From the NCBI RefSeq assembly GCF_000686705.1, contig NZ_KK366004.1:124001-188000 (forward strand): a stretch of 64,000 nt of DNA, given 5' to 3'. This document shows positions 43,301 to 51,560 of the stretch, in pieces. Origin of the DNA: Clostridium hydrogeniformans DSM 21757. GTDB lineage: Bacteria; Bacillota; Clostridia; Clostridiales; Clostridiaceae. Positions within the stretch are counted from its first letter, which is position 1. Each line of letters opens with the position of its first letter. The translations under genes were made by a program, and so were the position numbers. The notes beneath the pieces are model-generated. The model worked only from the letters and a program-made list of their open reading frames with translations, searched no databases and was not told the DNA's origin.

Positions 43301-45997
43301 ATGGTAAAAGAAAAGGTATTAGATCTTGCAAATAAGATTAGTAGGACAAAACGTGGTTCAAAATCAGAAATTAAGCCAGAAGATCCTGAATATAAAATTT
43401 TAGAACCTATTGTTACAGAAGAAATGGCAGAGGTAGCACTTTGTCTTGAATTACGTAAGCCAAAGAGTGCAGAAGAAGTTGCTGCTTTGTGTGATAAATC
43501 TGTAGAAGACACAAGAGGAATTTTATGGAAATTGGCTGTAGATGGAGTTTGTTTTGTCAATGAAATTGATGGAGTTGATAAATATTGGCATGATCTTTGG
43601 ATTCCAGGGCATATGGAGATGATTGTTAATAACAAAGAGAATGTAAAAAAATACCCTCAAATTGCTGAGGCCTTTGAAGCATATGGAAGAGTAAGGGGAC
43701 CTAAAACAGCAGGTAATTTTCCAGTAGGTTTAGGATTAATGCGTGTTATACCTATAGAAGAATCTATTATGGGAGAAACTAGGAAGGCATCTTATGAAGA
43801 GGTTTCTAAATACTTAAATGAAAATAGTATTTTTTCAGTTTCTGATTGCTCTTGTCGTACAGCAAGAGAAGTTATGGGAGAAGGCTGTGGCCATTTGAAG
43901 GAAGATATGTGCATTCAAATGGGACATGCTGCTGAATACTATATACGCACAGGTAGAGGACGCAAAATTACTAAGGATGAAGCTTTTGAAATTATTAAAA
44001 AAGCTGAAGAAAACGGTTTGATGCATCAGATACCTAATACAGATGGTCCAGGGAAAACTCATGCCATTTGTAATTGTTGTGGATGCTCATGCTTATCTTT
44101 AAGAACTGCAGGTATGTTTTTAAACTCTGATATGGTTCGTTCAAACTATGTCTCACATGTAGATAAAGATAAATGTGTGGCTTGTGGGGAATGTGTTGAA
44201 AATTGTCCTGTCAATGCATTAAAATTAGGTCAGAAAATATGCACTAAAACACCTATAAAGGAAAAGGAGCGTCCTCTTCCTTATGATACAGAATGGGGAC
44301 CAGATAAATGGAATCCAGATTATCGTATTAATAGGCAAGTTGTAGTTGACACAGGAACAAGTCCATGTAAAGCAGAATGCCCTGCTCATATAGGGATTCA
44401 AGGGTATATAAAGTTAGCATCTCAAGGAAGATATACTGAAGCTCTTAAACTTATTAAATATGAAAATCCATTTCCAGCAGTATGTGGACGTATTTGTCCT
44501 AGAAAATGTGAGTCTGCATGTACTAGGGGAGATATAGATGATCCAATTGCTATTGATGATATTAAAAAATTTATTGCAGAACAAGATTTGAACATGGAGT
44601 ATCGATATATACCTAAAATAAAACATCAGTATAGGAATAAAATCGCTGTTATTGGTTCTGGTCCTTGTGGACTTTCTTGTGCTTTTTATTTAGCCATCGA
44701 TGGTTACAAGGTAACAGTATTTGAAAAACAAAAAGCACTTGGTGGTATGTTAACACTCGGGATTCCTTCCTTTAGACTAGAAAAAAATGTGGTCAATGCA
44801 GAAATTGATATTTTAAAGGAATTGGGTGTTGAGTTTAAGACAGAGATTGAAGTTGGTAAAGACGTGAGTATTAATGACTTAAGAAAGGAAGGATTTGAAG
44901 CATTTTATATTGCAATTGGTGCTCAGTCAGGTAGAATGCTTGGCATAGAAGGTGAAGAGGCTGAAGGGGTCATTACTGGTGTTGATTTCTTACGTAAGGT
45001 TAATCTTAATGAAAATATAAAAGTTCAAGGAAAAACAATTGTTATTGGCGGGGGAAATGTTGCTATTGATGTTGCACGAACTGCCGAAAGAATTGGAGCT
45101 TTAAAAGTAGATATGTACTGTTTAGAAAGTAGAAAAGAAATGCCAGCTCTTAATGAAGAGATTGAAGAGGCTTTAGTAGAAGGAATTAATATAAATAACT
45201 CTTGGGGACCAAAAAGAATTTGTACAGAAAACGGACATGTTACAGGTGTAGAGTTTAAAAAGTGTATTTCGGTATTAGATGAGAATGGTAGATTTAACCC
45301 TAAATTTGATGAGAATGAAACAAAGATTGTTGAAGCAGATAATGTTTTAATTTCAGTAGGACAGGCAATGAACTGGGGGAATTTAGTTATAGATAGTAAA
45401 GTAGAATTGAACCCTAATAAAACAATTAAAGCAAATCTTGATACTTATCAGACTCATGAAGAGGATATATTTGCTGGTGGAGATGCATTAACAGGACCTA
45501 GATTTGCTATAGATGCTATTGCCCTTGGAAAAGAAGGAGCAATTTCAATTCATCGTTATGTGCAACCAGGGCAAAGCTTAACTCTTGGACGTACTAAGAG
45601 ATCATATCGTGCTTTTGATAAAGAAAATCTTAATCTGGAAGGATATGATCATATTCCAAGACAGAAGTTAAGTCATGTTGATGGAAACAGATCTAAAGAA
45701 ACCTTTAGGGACTTACGTAATACTTTTACAGAAGAACAGATTAAAAAAGAAACGGAACGTTGTCTTGGCTGTGGAGCAACAGTAGTGGATGAGTATTTAT
45801 GTGTAGGTTGTGGAGCTTGTGTGACAAAATGTAAGTTCGATGCAATTTCATTAGTTAGGAAATATGATGCTGAAAATGTTGAACTTAGTGATCTTAAACC
45901 TATGATTATGAAACATGTAGTAAAAAGAAAGGTTAAAATCTCAGCTAAAAAGGTAACTAATACTTTTAAATCAATTTTTATGGGGAATAAACTATAA
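43301..45997 (+). CDS. Fe-S/FAD/NAD(P) oxidoreductase, GltD-like with extra N-terminal domain
   Basis: An 898-residue multidomain enzyme. Residues 1-280 are an HTH-like and Cys-rich region (CSCR at 183, C196, C204, then CNCCGCSC at 257-264). A 4Fe-4S ferredoxin motif is at C292-x2-C-x2-C-x3-C302. The GltD/DPYD-type cluster region has C356, C360, C395, C399, C403 and C407. FAD binds at GSGPCG (452-457), NAD(P) at GGGNVA (583-588). A second ferredoxin-like motif is at 834-844. It should move electrons between NAD(P)H and clusters; substrate unknown. It is flanked by hypB and hypA. Confidence 0.85.
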   Translation: MVKEKVLDLANKISRTKRGSKSEIKPEDPEYKILEPIVTEEMAEVALCLELRKPKSAEEVAALCDKSVEDTRGILWKLAVDGVCFVNEIDGVDKYWHDLWIPGHMEMIVNNKENVKKYPQIAEAFEAYGRVRGPKTAGNFPVGLGLMRVIPIEESIMGETRKASYEEVSKYLNENSIFSVSDCSCRTAREVMGEGCGHLKEDMCIQMGHAAEYYIRTGRGRKITKDEAFEIIKKAEENGLMHQIPNTDGPGKTHAICNCCGCSCLSLRTAGMFLNSDMVRSNYVSHVDKDKCVACGECVENCPVNALKLGQKICTKTPIKEKERPLPYDTEWGPDKWNPDYRINRQVVVDTGTSPCKAECPAHIGIQGYIKLASQGRYTEALKLIKYENPFPAVCGRICPRKCESACTRGDIDDPIAIDDIKKFIAEQDLNMEYRYIPKIKHQYRNKIAVIGSGPCGLSCAFYLAIDGYKVTVFEKQKALGGMLTLGIPSFRLEKNVVNAEIDILKELGVEFKTEIEVGKDVSINDLRKEGFEAFYIAIGAQSGRMLGIEGEEAEGVITGVDFLRKVNLNENIKVQGKTIVIGGGNVAIDVARTAERIGALKVDMYCLESRKEMPALNEEIEEALVEGININNSWGPKRICTENGHVTGVEFKKCISVLDENGRFNPKFDENETKIVEADNVLISVGQAMNWGNLVIDSKVELNPNKTIKANLDTYQTHEEDIFAGGDALTGPRFAIDAIALGKEGAISIHRYVQPGQSLTLGRTKRSYRAFDKENLNLEGYDHIPRQKLSHVDGNRSKETFRDLRNTFTEEQIKKETERCLGCGATVVDEYLCVGCGACVTKCKFDAISLVRKYDAENVELSDLKPMIMKHVVKRKVKISAKKVTNTFKSIFMGNKL

Positions 45998-46078
45998 ACA
46001 ATAAAGATTTATAAAGTATAAAAGATGAGGGAGAGAGTGACTAAAGATCTTAAACCTTAATAAGAGAGGTGTTTTAAT

Positions 46079-46420
46079 TTGCATGAGTTGGGGGTTGTAA
46101 TTGAAGTAATTAAAACTGTTGAAAATTTTGCAAGAAAAAATGCTTTAACAAAGATAGATACATTAGTTCTGCAGATTGGGGAACTTTCATCTATGATACC
46201 AAGATATATTGAAGCATGCTATCCAGCAGCAGTGGACGGAACCTTATTAAAAGATACGAAATTAAAAATTGAGATATTACCTGGAAACGCTATCTGTAAA
46301 AAGTGCAATAAAGTTTTTAATCTTCTTGAGAATAATGGTAATTGTCCAAATTGTGAAAGCAAAGAGTGGGACTTATTATGTGGAAAAGAGTTTATGATTA
46401 AGGAAATAATTGCTTTTTAA
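46079..46420 (+). CDS. hypA: HypA-like nickel metallochaperone
   Basis: A 113-residue protein. The nickel site is the N-terminal M-H-E (His 2), and the zinc ribbon uses C73, C76, C89 and C92. It starts at TTG (46079) after GAGAGGTG; the N-terminus must be exact for nickel binding, and the frame gives M-H-E-L exactly. HypA delivers nickel to hydrogenase together with HypB, here 2.8 kb upstream in the same cluster. A hairpin ends the region. Confidence 0.92.
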   Translation: MHELGVVIEVIKTVENFARKNALTKIDTLVLQIGELSSMIPRYIEACYPAAVDGTLLKDTKLKIEILPGNAICKKCNKVFNLLENNGNCPNCESKEWDLLCGKEFMIKEIIAF

Positions 46421-46498
46421 AATAAAATTTAAAAGATGTATTTTAAAAATGTGATATAAACCAAAATCAAATATATAGATCTAAAGAAGATAATATAT

Positions 46499-46546
46499 AG
46501 ACACCCTTTTAGTTGGAATTTAAGGATTAAACTAAGAGGGTGTCTT
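46499..46546 (+). terminator. Hairpin ending the hyp cluster
   Basis: AGACACCCTTTTAGTT from 46499 pairs with AACTAAGAGGGTGTCT around 46530-46545 with one bulge. The downstream T tract is weak. Confidence 0.6.
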
Positions 46547-46637
46547 AAGTTATAATTAAATGAATGATGTAAACTACAAATAAGTGTAATTATAGCTTAC
46601 AATTGTTATAAACTATAAATTAAAATGGAGGAAGCAC

Positions 46638-46760
46638 ATGTTATATTTAATACTATTTATTGAATTAAGCTCCAAGCAAAGACTGTAATATACATGAAAA
46701 CATGATTTGTTTGGGGCGCATACCCAATTAATATGATGGATGTTTTGTGCAGTTTTTGCT
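46638..46760 (+). promoter_or_regulatory. Leader ORF and hairpins before the first CD3324 gene
   Basis: GGAGG precedes a 16-codon frame (MLYLILFIELSSKQRL) at 46638-46688. Its last codons form the left arm GCTCCAAGCAAA (46669-46680) of a 12-bp stem with TTTGTTTGGGGC (46706-46717). A second, mutually exclusive stem GCGCA/TGTGC follows, then GTTTTT. The second CD3324 gene has the same layout. Confidence 0.5.
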
Positions 46761-46798
46761 TAACTATTTACCCTAAAATGTATATAGGAGCGCAAAAT

Positions 46799-47083
46799 AT
46801 GAAACATGAAAAAGCACAAGATATATTACCTAAAGATCTCATAGAACTGATTCAGAAATATATTGATGGTGGTTATTTATATATACCAAGAAAATCTAAT
46901 AATAAAAAATCTTGGGGAGAATCAAGTGGTTTAAAACATGAGATAAAAAAGAGAAATATTGAAATATATAATAGATATAGAAAAAGCATATCAATTAAGC
47001 AGCTCTCTAAAGAATATTATTTATCTGAGAGTAGTATAAGAAGGATAATATACCAATGTAGAAGTGGTAAGATTGATATTTAA
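46799..47083 (+). CDS. CD3324-family HTH protein, copy 1
   Basis: A 94-residue basic protein. ILPKDLIELIQKYIDGGYLY and IPRKSNNKKSWGESSG match the CD3324 family, named after a C. difficile protein. The C-terminal KQLSKEYYLSESSIRRIIYQ is a helix-turn-helix resembling Mor-type activators. DNA binding is inferred. The frame is open 22 codons upstream, but GGAG near 46786 makes the ATG at 46799 the likely start. A paralogue lies at 50916. Confidence 0.75.
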   Translation: MKHEKAQDILPKDLIELIQKYIDGGYLYIPRKSNNKKSWGESSGLKHEIKKRNIEIYNRYRKSISIKQLSKEYYLSESSIRRIIYQCRSGKIDI

Positions 47084-47212
47084 TGTAAAAAGTATAGATT
47101 TTTTTAGATAATCTATTACTAAAATCCTTACAGATATATTTTTGAACTACTTGTAAGTAAAGGCTAAATGTTAAAATACAGGTAAATAAAATATAAAGTG
47201 AGGTATTAAAAA

Positions 47213-47620
47213 ATGATAGATAGACAAGATAATATAAAAATTGAAAGAATAAATCCTACAAACGTCCCAGCGCCAGTGGGAAAATATAGCCATGTAACAA
47301 AGATACCTAAAAATGCTGATATTTATGCTTTTTCTGGTCAGATAGGAGTTGATTCAGAAGGAAATCTTCCAACAGATTTTAGTGAGCAAATAGTTAATAC
47401 TATGTCTAATATATCTGGATTACTATCCAGTGAAGAGATGACTCCAGATAACATTATAAAAGTTAATATTTGGGCAACTAAAGAGCTTGATTGGGATTTC
47501 TTTGATGAAGAATGGGATAAGTTTTTTGGAGAGCAATCACCATCTATGACAGTTGGTTATATAACAGAATTAGGACTGCCAGAGATAAAAATTGAGATAG
47601 AAATATGGGCAGCAAAATAA
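47213..47620 (+). CDS. RidA-family (YjgF/YER057c/UK114) protein
   Basis: A 135-residue trimer-type protein of the RidA superfamily, which deaminates reactive enamines and imines. NVPAPVGKYSHVTKI, IYAFSGQIGVDSEGN and TPDNIIKVNIWATKELDWDF are typical. The canonical active-site Arg near the end (...R-I-E-I-E) is replaced: the C-terminus reads LPEIKIEIEIWAAK, so this may be a RidA relative of subfamily 3-7 with different activity. GTGAGGT precedes the ATG. Confidence 0.8.
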   Translation: MIDRQDNIKIERINPTNVPAPVGKYSHVTKIPKNADIYAFSGQIGVDSEGNLPTDFSEQIVNTMSNISGLLSSEEMTPDNIIKVNIWATKELDWDFFDEEWDKFFGEQSPSMTVGYITELGLPEIKIEIEIWAAK

Positions 47621-47736
47621 TTAAGCAAAGTCAACTATACACCAAATTTTATTCAAGGTATAGTATGCAATTTATTCTATTAAATATTAACACTATAATA
47701 CAGTTATAGCCTATAGTTGGCATAAATTGTAGACAA

Positions 47737-47796
47737 GGGGGATAGATTTAGTGAGGAATTAATACTTATTATACGATTTCTCACTAAAGATACATT
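47737..47796 (+). promoter_or_regulatory. Hairpin leader between ribosome site and start codon, copy 2
   Basis: GGGGG at 47737-47741, then 5 nt, then TTTAGTGAG (47747-47755) paired with CTCACTAAA (47780-47788), then 8 nt, then ATG at 47797. Spacings before and after the stem are identical to the copy at 14163. The unpaired loops differ (24 and 23 nt). A GTG AGG AAT TAA frame starts inside the stem. Confidence 0.65.
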
Positions 47797-48174
47797 ATGA
47801 ATTTTGATGAATTATATAACATTGCCAAAGATACATTAAATCCTAGAGAATTATCTAAAAATTCCTATGCTGGTTCTGTTGCAGCAGCTATTTTGAGTGA
47901 AAGTGGAAAAATATATACTGGAGTATGCATAGATACACCTTGTTCTATGGGATTTTGTGCAGAGCATGCTGCTATTGCAGCCATGATTACTGCCGGAGAA
48001 AATAGAATAATAAAGGTAATTGCAGTATGTTCAGATGGTAGAATTGTTCCACCATGTGGAAGGTGTAGAGAATTCATTTGCCAAATCCATGATGAAAATT
48101 ATAAATGTGAGGTAATGTTTGAAAAGGATAGGATACTTACTATTAATGAATTATTACCTAATAGGTGGGAGTAA
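47797..48174 (+). CDS. Cytidine/blasticidin-type deaminase
   Basis: A 125-residue zinc deaminase. The catalytic Cys-Ala-Glu motif is in [15 protein letters not shown] and the two zinc cysteines in [10 protein letters not shown]. Size and motif order fit homotetrameric cytidine deaminases or blasticidin-S deaminases, with no extra C-terminal domain. The start is preceded by the hairpin leader and not by an adjacent ribosome site. The GNAT gene starts 41 nt after its stop, so the two may form an operon. Confidence 0.85.
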   Translation: MNFDELYNIAKDTLNPRELSKNSYAGSVAAAILSESGKIYTGVCIDTPCSMGFCAEHAAIAAMITAGENRIIKVIAVCSDGRIVPPCGRCREFICQIHDENYKCEVMFEKDRILTINELLPNRWE

Positions 48175-48215
48175 AATTAATTTATGAATTCACAAAAGAA
48201 GGAAGAAGACTTATT

Positions 48216-48671
48216 ATGAGCTATGAAGGAATTTTTAAAATAAAAGAAATAACATTAGAAGAATGTGATGAGATGTTAGATTTATGGGAATCATCAGTGA
48301 GAGCAACACACGATTTTTTAACAGAAGAAGATATTAATTCTCTTAAACCACTAGTTAGAAGTGGATTATTAGAAATGCAGTATGTAATTTGCATGAAAGA
48401 AGATAATGGTATGATTAAGGGATTCATGGGTATTATTAGAAATAAAATTGAGATGCTATTTGTAAAAGATAAATTTATGGGGAGTGGTATTGGTAAATTA
48501 CTAATAACATATGCTATAGATAAATTAAATGCAAGATATGTGGATGTAAATGAACAAAATAAAAAGGCAGTAGGATTTTATACCCACTTAGGATTTAAGG
48601 AATTTAGTAAATCTAAAGTAGATAGTCAAGGTAATCCATTTCCTATATTACATATGAAATTAGGAAAGTAA
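48216..48671 (+). CDS. GNAT family N-acetyltransferase
   Basis: A 151-residue acetyltransferase: IKEITLEECDEMLDLWESSV, then MLFVKDKFMGSGIGKLLITY as the acetyl-CoA loop and EQNKKAVGFYTHLGF near the end, YafP-like. The frame stays open to 48165, overlapping the deaminase, but GAAGGAAGAAG before the ATG at 48216 supports the shorter form. A reductase gene follows 30 nt later on the same strand. Substrate unknown. Confidence 0.83.
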   Translation: MSYEGIFKIKEITLEECDEMLDLWESSVRATHDFLTEEDINSLKPLVRSGLLEMQYVICMKEDNGMIKGFMGIIRNKIEMLFVKDKFMGSGIGKLLITYAIDKLNARYVDVNEQNKKAVGFYTHLGFKEFSKSKVDSQGNPFPILHMKLGK

Positions 48672-48701
48672 TAATGAAGTATAAAAAGCGAGGAAAAAGA
48701 T

Positions 48702-49226
48702 ATGAGAAGAAAAATAATACTAAATTTAGCAATAAGTATTGATGGATATATAGCATCAGAAGATGGTGGATTTGACTGGATAGTTGGGGATGGGGATAAT
48801 AAATTAGATACTGAAAAGAAATGGAATTATGATGAATTTCTAAAGGGAATAGATACTGTAGTTATGGGAAAAAGTTGCTATGATCAAAACTTTCATAAGG
48901 ATTTTAAGAATAAAAAAGTATATGTAGCAACATCAAAGGTATTAGAAAATCATGATAATGTACATTTTATAAGTGGAGATATATGTAAGGTAATAGAAGA
49001 GGAAAGAAAAAAAGAGGGTAAAGATATTTTCTTATTTGGTGGTGGAATTCTCGTGGATAGTTTCATTAAGAAAGATATTATTGATGAGTATATAATTGGA
49101 ATAATTCCTACAATACTAGGAAAAGGTAGACCTTTGTTCCTTGAGAATAATCCCAAAATAGATTTACATTTAGATGAATATATTATGGAGAATGGGATTG
49201 CTATATTAAGATATTCAAAAAGATAG
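48702..49226 (+). CDS. Dihydrofolate reductase-like (RibD C-terminal) protein
   Basis: A 174-residue RibD-C/DHFR-fold protein: KIILNLAISIDGYIASEDGG at the N-terminus, VVMGKSCYDQ and IFLFGGGILVDSFI as the nucleotide-binding segments. Members are NADPH-dependent reductases of small molecules; they are often in drug-resistance loci. AGCGAGGAAA precedes the ATG. It follows the deaminase and GNAT genes and may be their operon partner. Confidence 0.85.
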   Translation: MRRKIILNLAISIDGYIASEDGGFDWIVGDGDNKLDTEKKWNYDEFLKGIDTVVMGKSCYDQNFHKDFKNKKVYVATSKVLENHDNVHFISGDICKVIEEERKKEGKDIFLFGGGILVDSFIKKDIIDEYIIGIIPTILGKGRPLFLENNPKIDLHLDEYIMENGIAILRYSKR

Positions 49227-49471
49227 GTATACTAATTTAGGAAGTATTGAAAACTCAATATTATAGATAAATATTTCCCGGAAAATAATAGACATATAAA
49301 GTAAAATCTATAACTTATAAAAATATATTAACTAATTTAAGAACTATAAATAAAGTTATATAACTTTATGGATTAACAAGGCTATAGATAAGCAGTAATA
49401 TAGATTATAATGTATTAAGAATAAAGAGAATTTATGGTCCTAATAAAAAGTATATCATTCATTAAAAAACT
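49227..49471. other. Intergenic stretch after the reductase gene
   Basis: AT-rich, no gene recognised. It runs into a strong terminator at 49472. Confidence 0.4.
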
Positions 49472-49506
49472 CTGGATAGTACAATAATGTACTATCCAGT
49501 TTTTTA
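49472..49506 (+). terminator. Strong terminator upstream of a GNAT gene
   Basis: A perfect 12-bp stem, CTGGATAGTACA (49472-49483) with TGTACTATCCAG (49488-49499), then TTTTTT. It lies 245 nt past the reductase gene. Confidence 0.88.
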
Positions 49507-49654
49507 TAATTAGAAACAAATACAATACATTTTTTATTTGAGATATATGTGGATGGATTATTCTTATTTCATAAAAATTCTTAAGGTTGTTTTTAATAAA
49601 ATACCAATATAGCATGTAAATAGAGTGCTTATATATAATAAAGGAGAAAATAAA

Positions 49655-50557
49655 ATGAGAGAGTTTTTATTACTTAATGATAAAGAATATATTTATAGAT
49701 GTAATTACAAAGAAGATAATGTTTTAAGGGATAGTTTTAATATTTTAACAGAGAAAACTTATGGTTTTAATTTTAAACGGTGGTATGAGTATGGATATTG
49801 GGGAGACAAGTATATACCTTATTCTTTGGTATATGGAGATAAAGTGGTATCTAATGTTTCGGTAAATGTTATAGATTTCTTAATTTTAGGAGAGAAGAAG
49901 ACATATATACAAATTGGGACAGTTATGACAGATGAGGAGTATAGGGGACAAGGATTAAGTAGAGCTCTTATGGAGAGAGTGTTAAAAGAATGGGAAAATA
50001 AATGTGACCTTATTTATCTTTTTGCCAATGTTAGCGTCCTTGATTTTTATCCTAAATTTGGATTTGATATGTGTAATGAATATGAATACTCAATAAATAA
50101 AATTAAAGAAGGAACTTCTAATAAAATAATAAAGATGAATATGGATAAGAAAGAGGATAGGGAATTTGTTTACAATATGGCTAGTAATACAACGCCTTTA
50201 TCAAAGGTTTCTATGGTAAGTAATCCAGACCTTATAATGTTTTATTGTATATATTTTATGAGGGATAGTATTTATTATATTCAGGAAGAAGATACAATAG
50301 TTATTTGTGATTTTAATGAAGAAGTTTTACAAATCCAAGATGTATTTACGAAGAAGGATGTAAATTTAGATAAAGTTATTAATGTCATGATGAAGGAGAA
50401 AACTAAAAAAGTAGTTCTAGGATTCACTCCAAAGGATATTTCTTGTTATGAAAAAAACTTGATAAATGAGGAGGATACTACTCTTTTTATTAAGAGGGGA
50501 AAGGATAATATATTTAAAAAAGCAGAGATAATGTTTCCTTTATTGTCTCATGCATAG
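49655..50557 (+). CDS. Eis-type GNAT acetyltransferase
   Basis: A 300-residue acetyltransferase with an N-terminal GNAT core (YIQIGTVMTDEEYRGQGLSR, then ALMERVLKEWENKCDLIYLF and FYPKFGF) and a long C-terminal domain, the layout of enhanced-intracellular-survival-like acetylases. Eis proteins acetylate aminoglycosides and lysines; the activity here is unproven. An AAGGAG at 49641-49646 makes the ATG at 49655 the start, ten codons inside the open frame. The gene is intact and single. Confidence 0.8.
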   Translation: MREFLLLNDKEYIYRCNYKEDNVLRDSFNILTEKTYGFNFKRWYEYGYWGDKYIPYSLVYGDKVVSNVSVNVIDFLILGEKKTYIQIGTVMTDEEYRGQGLSRALMERVLKEWENKCDLIYLFANVSVLDFYPKFGFDMCNEYEYSINKIKEGTSNKIIKMNMDKKEDREFVYNMASNTTPLSKVSMVSNPDLIMFYCIYFMRDSIYYIQEEDTIVICDFNEEVLQIQDVFTKKDVNLDKVINVMMKEKTKKVVLGFTPKDISCYEKNLINEEDTTLFIKRGKDNIFKKAEIMFPLLSHA

Positions 50558-50739
50558 TTATAAAGCAGAGATAATATTCCATAAAAATATATATGTTAAA
50601 ATGTGTGTTAAAAGTAGGGTGAAATAAGTGGATATAAATGTTATAATTGTAATTAATATTATAATAGGTTATAGACTTTAGAATTTAACTAACTTATTAA
50701 ATAATAAATTCATTTAATTATGATTTGGAGTGTGATAGC
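50558..50739. other. Intergenic stretch before the second CD3324 leader
   Basis: AT-rich and without a gene, repeat or strong hairpin. Confidence 0.4.
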
Positions 50740-50850
50740 ATGAATAATAATCTTATGAAAAGAGAAATGCTCTATATCCTCTGTGCAAAGTTTGTAGGGT
50801 ATGACTTTTAGCGATAGTTTGCATAGAGGTAGATAGTTAATCGCTTTTTA
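50740..50850 (+). promoter_or_regulatory. Leader ORF and hairpins before the second CD3324 gene
   Basis: A 23-codon frame (MNNNLMKREMLYILCAKFVG, then YDF) spans 50740-50811 after GGAG. CTCTGTGCAAA (50779-50789), inside the frame, pairs with TTTGCATAGAG (50818-50828). AGCGAT (50810-50815) pairs with ATCGCT (50840-50845), followed by T5, a mutually exclusive terminator-type stem. Confidence 0.5.
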
Positions 50851-50915
50851 TAAATTCATACATATACAGGCTTTGTTTCCTTAGTTTTAATAATAACTTT
50901 AAGGAGATAGATGTT

Positions 50916-51185
50916 ATGAGATATGTAAGAGTTAATAAGATTTTACCAGAAAATTTAATTAAAGAAATTCAAAAATATATTCAAGGTGAATATATTTACA
51001 TTCCTTCCTGTCCTGAAACAAGAAAAAGATGGGGAGAGAAATCTAAGAATAGGGATTATTTTAAGAATAGAAATTTAAAAATACAAAGCAAATATATAGA
51101 TGGAAAAAGTATTAGTGATTTAGCTAAAGAATTTTTTCTTTCAGAGAGCAGTATTAAAAAAATTGTTTATAAAAGGGATAAATAA
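50916..51185 (+). CDS. CD3324-family HTH protein, copy 2
   Basis: An 89-residue paralogue of the protein at 46799: ILPENLIKEIQKYIQGEYIY, then IPSCPETRKRWGEKSK and a C-terminal helix-turn-helix SDLAKEFFLSESSIKKIVYK. The two differ in about half their residues, so the duplication is old. AAGGAGATAG precedes the ATG. A terminator follows at 51190. Neither copy has a recognisable target gene. Confidence 0.75.
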   Translation: MRYVRVNKILPENLIKEIQKYIQGEYIYIPSCPETRKRWGEKSKNRDYFKNRNLKIQSKYIDGKSISDLAKEFFLSESSIKKIVYKRDK

Positions 51186-51189
51186 GTTA

Positions 51190-51225
51190 AAACTACCATC
51201 CATGTAATGGGTGGTAGTTTTTGTG
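51190..51225 (+). terminator. Intrinsic terminator after the second CD3324 gene
   Basis: AAACTACCATCCAT pairs with ATGGGTGGTAGTTT across a 3-nt loop, followed by TTT. Confidence 0.88.
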
Positions 51226-51560
51226 CAAAACATGATATAGAAATAACTATTATCTTTTATTTATGTAGGTTCATCACAATAATTTTATTATAATATTGGT
51301 TTTTATCTTATTTCTACGGAAACTCTTTGGAGTAAAAGGTAATTTATAATATAGTTCTAAAATAAGGAGAAGAAAATTACAAGCTTTCAAAGGAATATAT
51401 TTACAAATGTCTTATGAAGGATATAATTGAGTAGTGTCAATTTAATATTGAAGAAAGGAGATATATAAAACTTTTAATTTTAAGTCACCATGGTTAAAAT
51501 TTTTTCATAATTAAAGTTATAAATTATTAATCTATTTTAATAATTGGAGGGAATACACCG
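51226..51560. other. Intergenic stretch before the ABC exporter
   Basis: AAAGGAG sites occur near 51365 and 51457, but neither is followed by a substantial frame. I found no precursor peptide gene. Confidence 0.4.

Noticed and set aside
42877..43635. 252-codon open frame on the minus strand across hypB
   Set aside because: It has no ribosome site or family resemblance and runs opposite the clearly real hypB and oxidoreductase genes; it is a composition shadow.
40780..46420. A hydrogenase operon
   Set aside because: Only hypA and hypB are present; no large or small subunit, hypCDEF or nickel transporter gene is found in the window.
51226..51560. A bacteriocin precursor gene before the ABC exporter
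   Set aside because: No small frame with a ribosome site and double-glycine leader is present, and the exporter has no peptidase domain.
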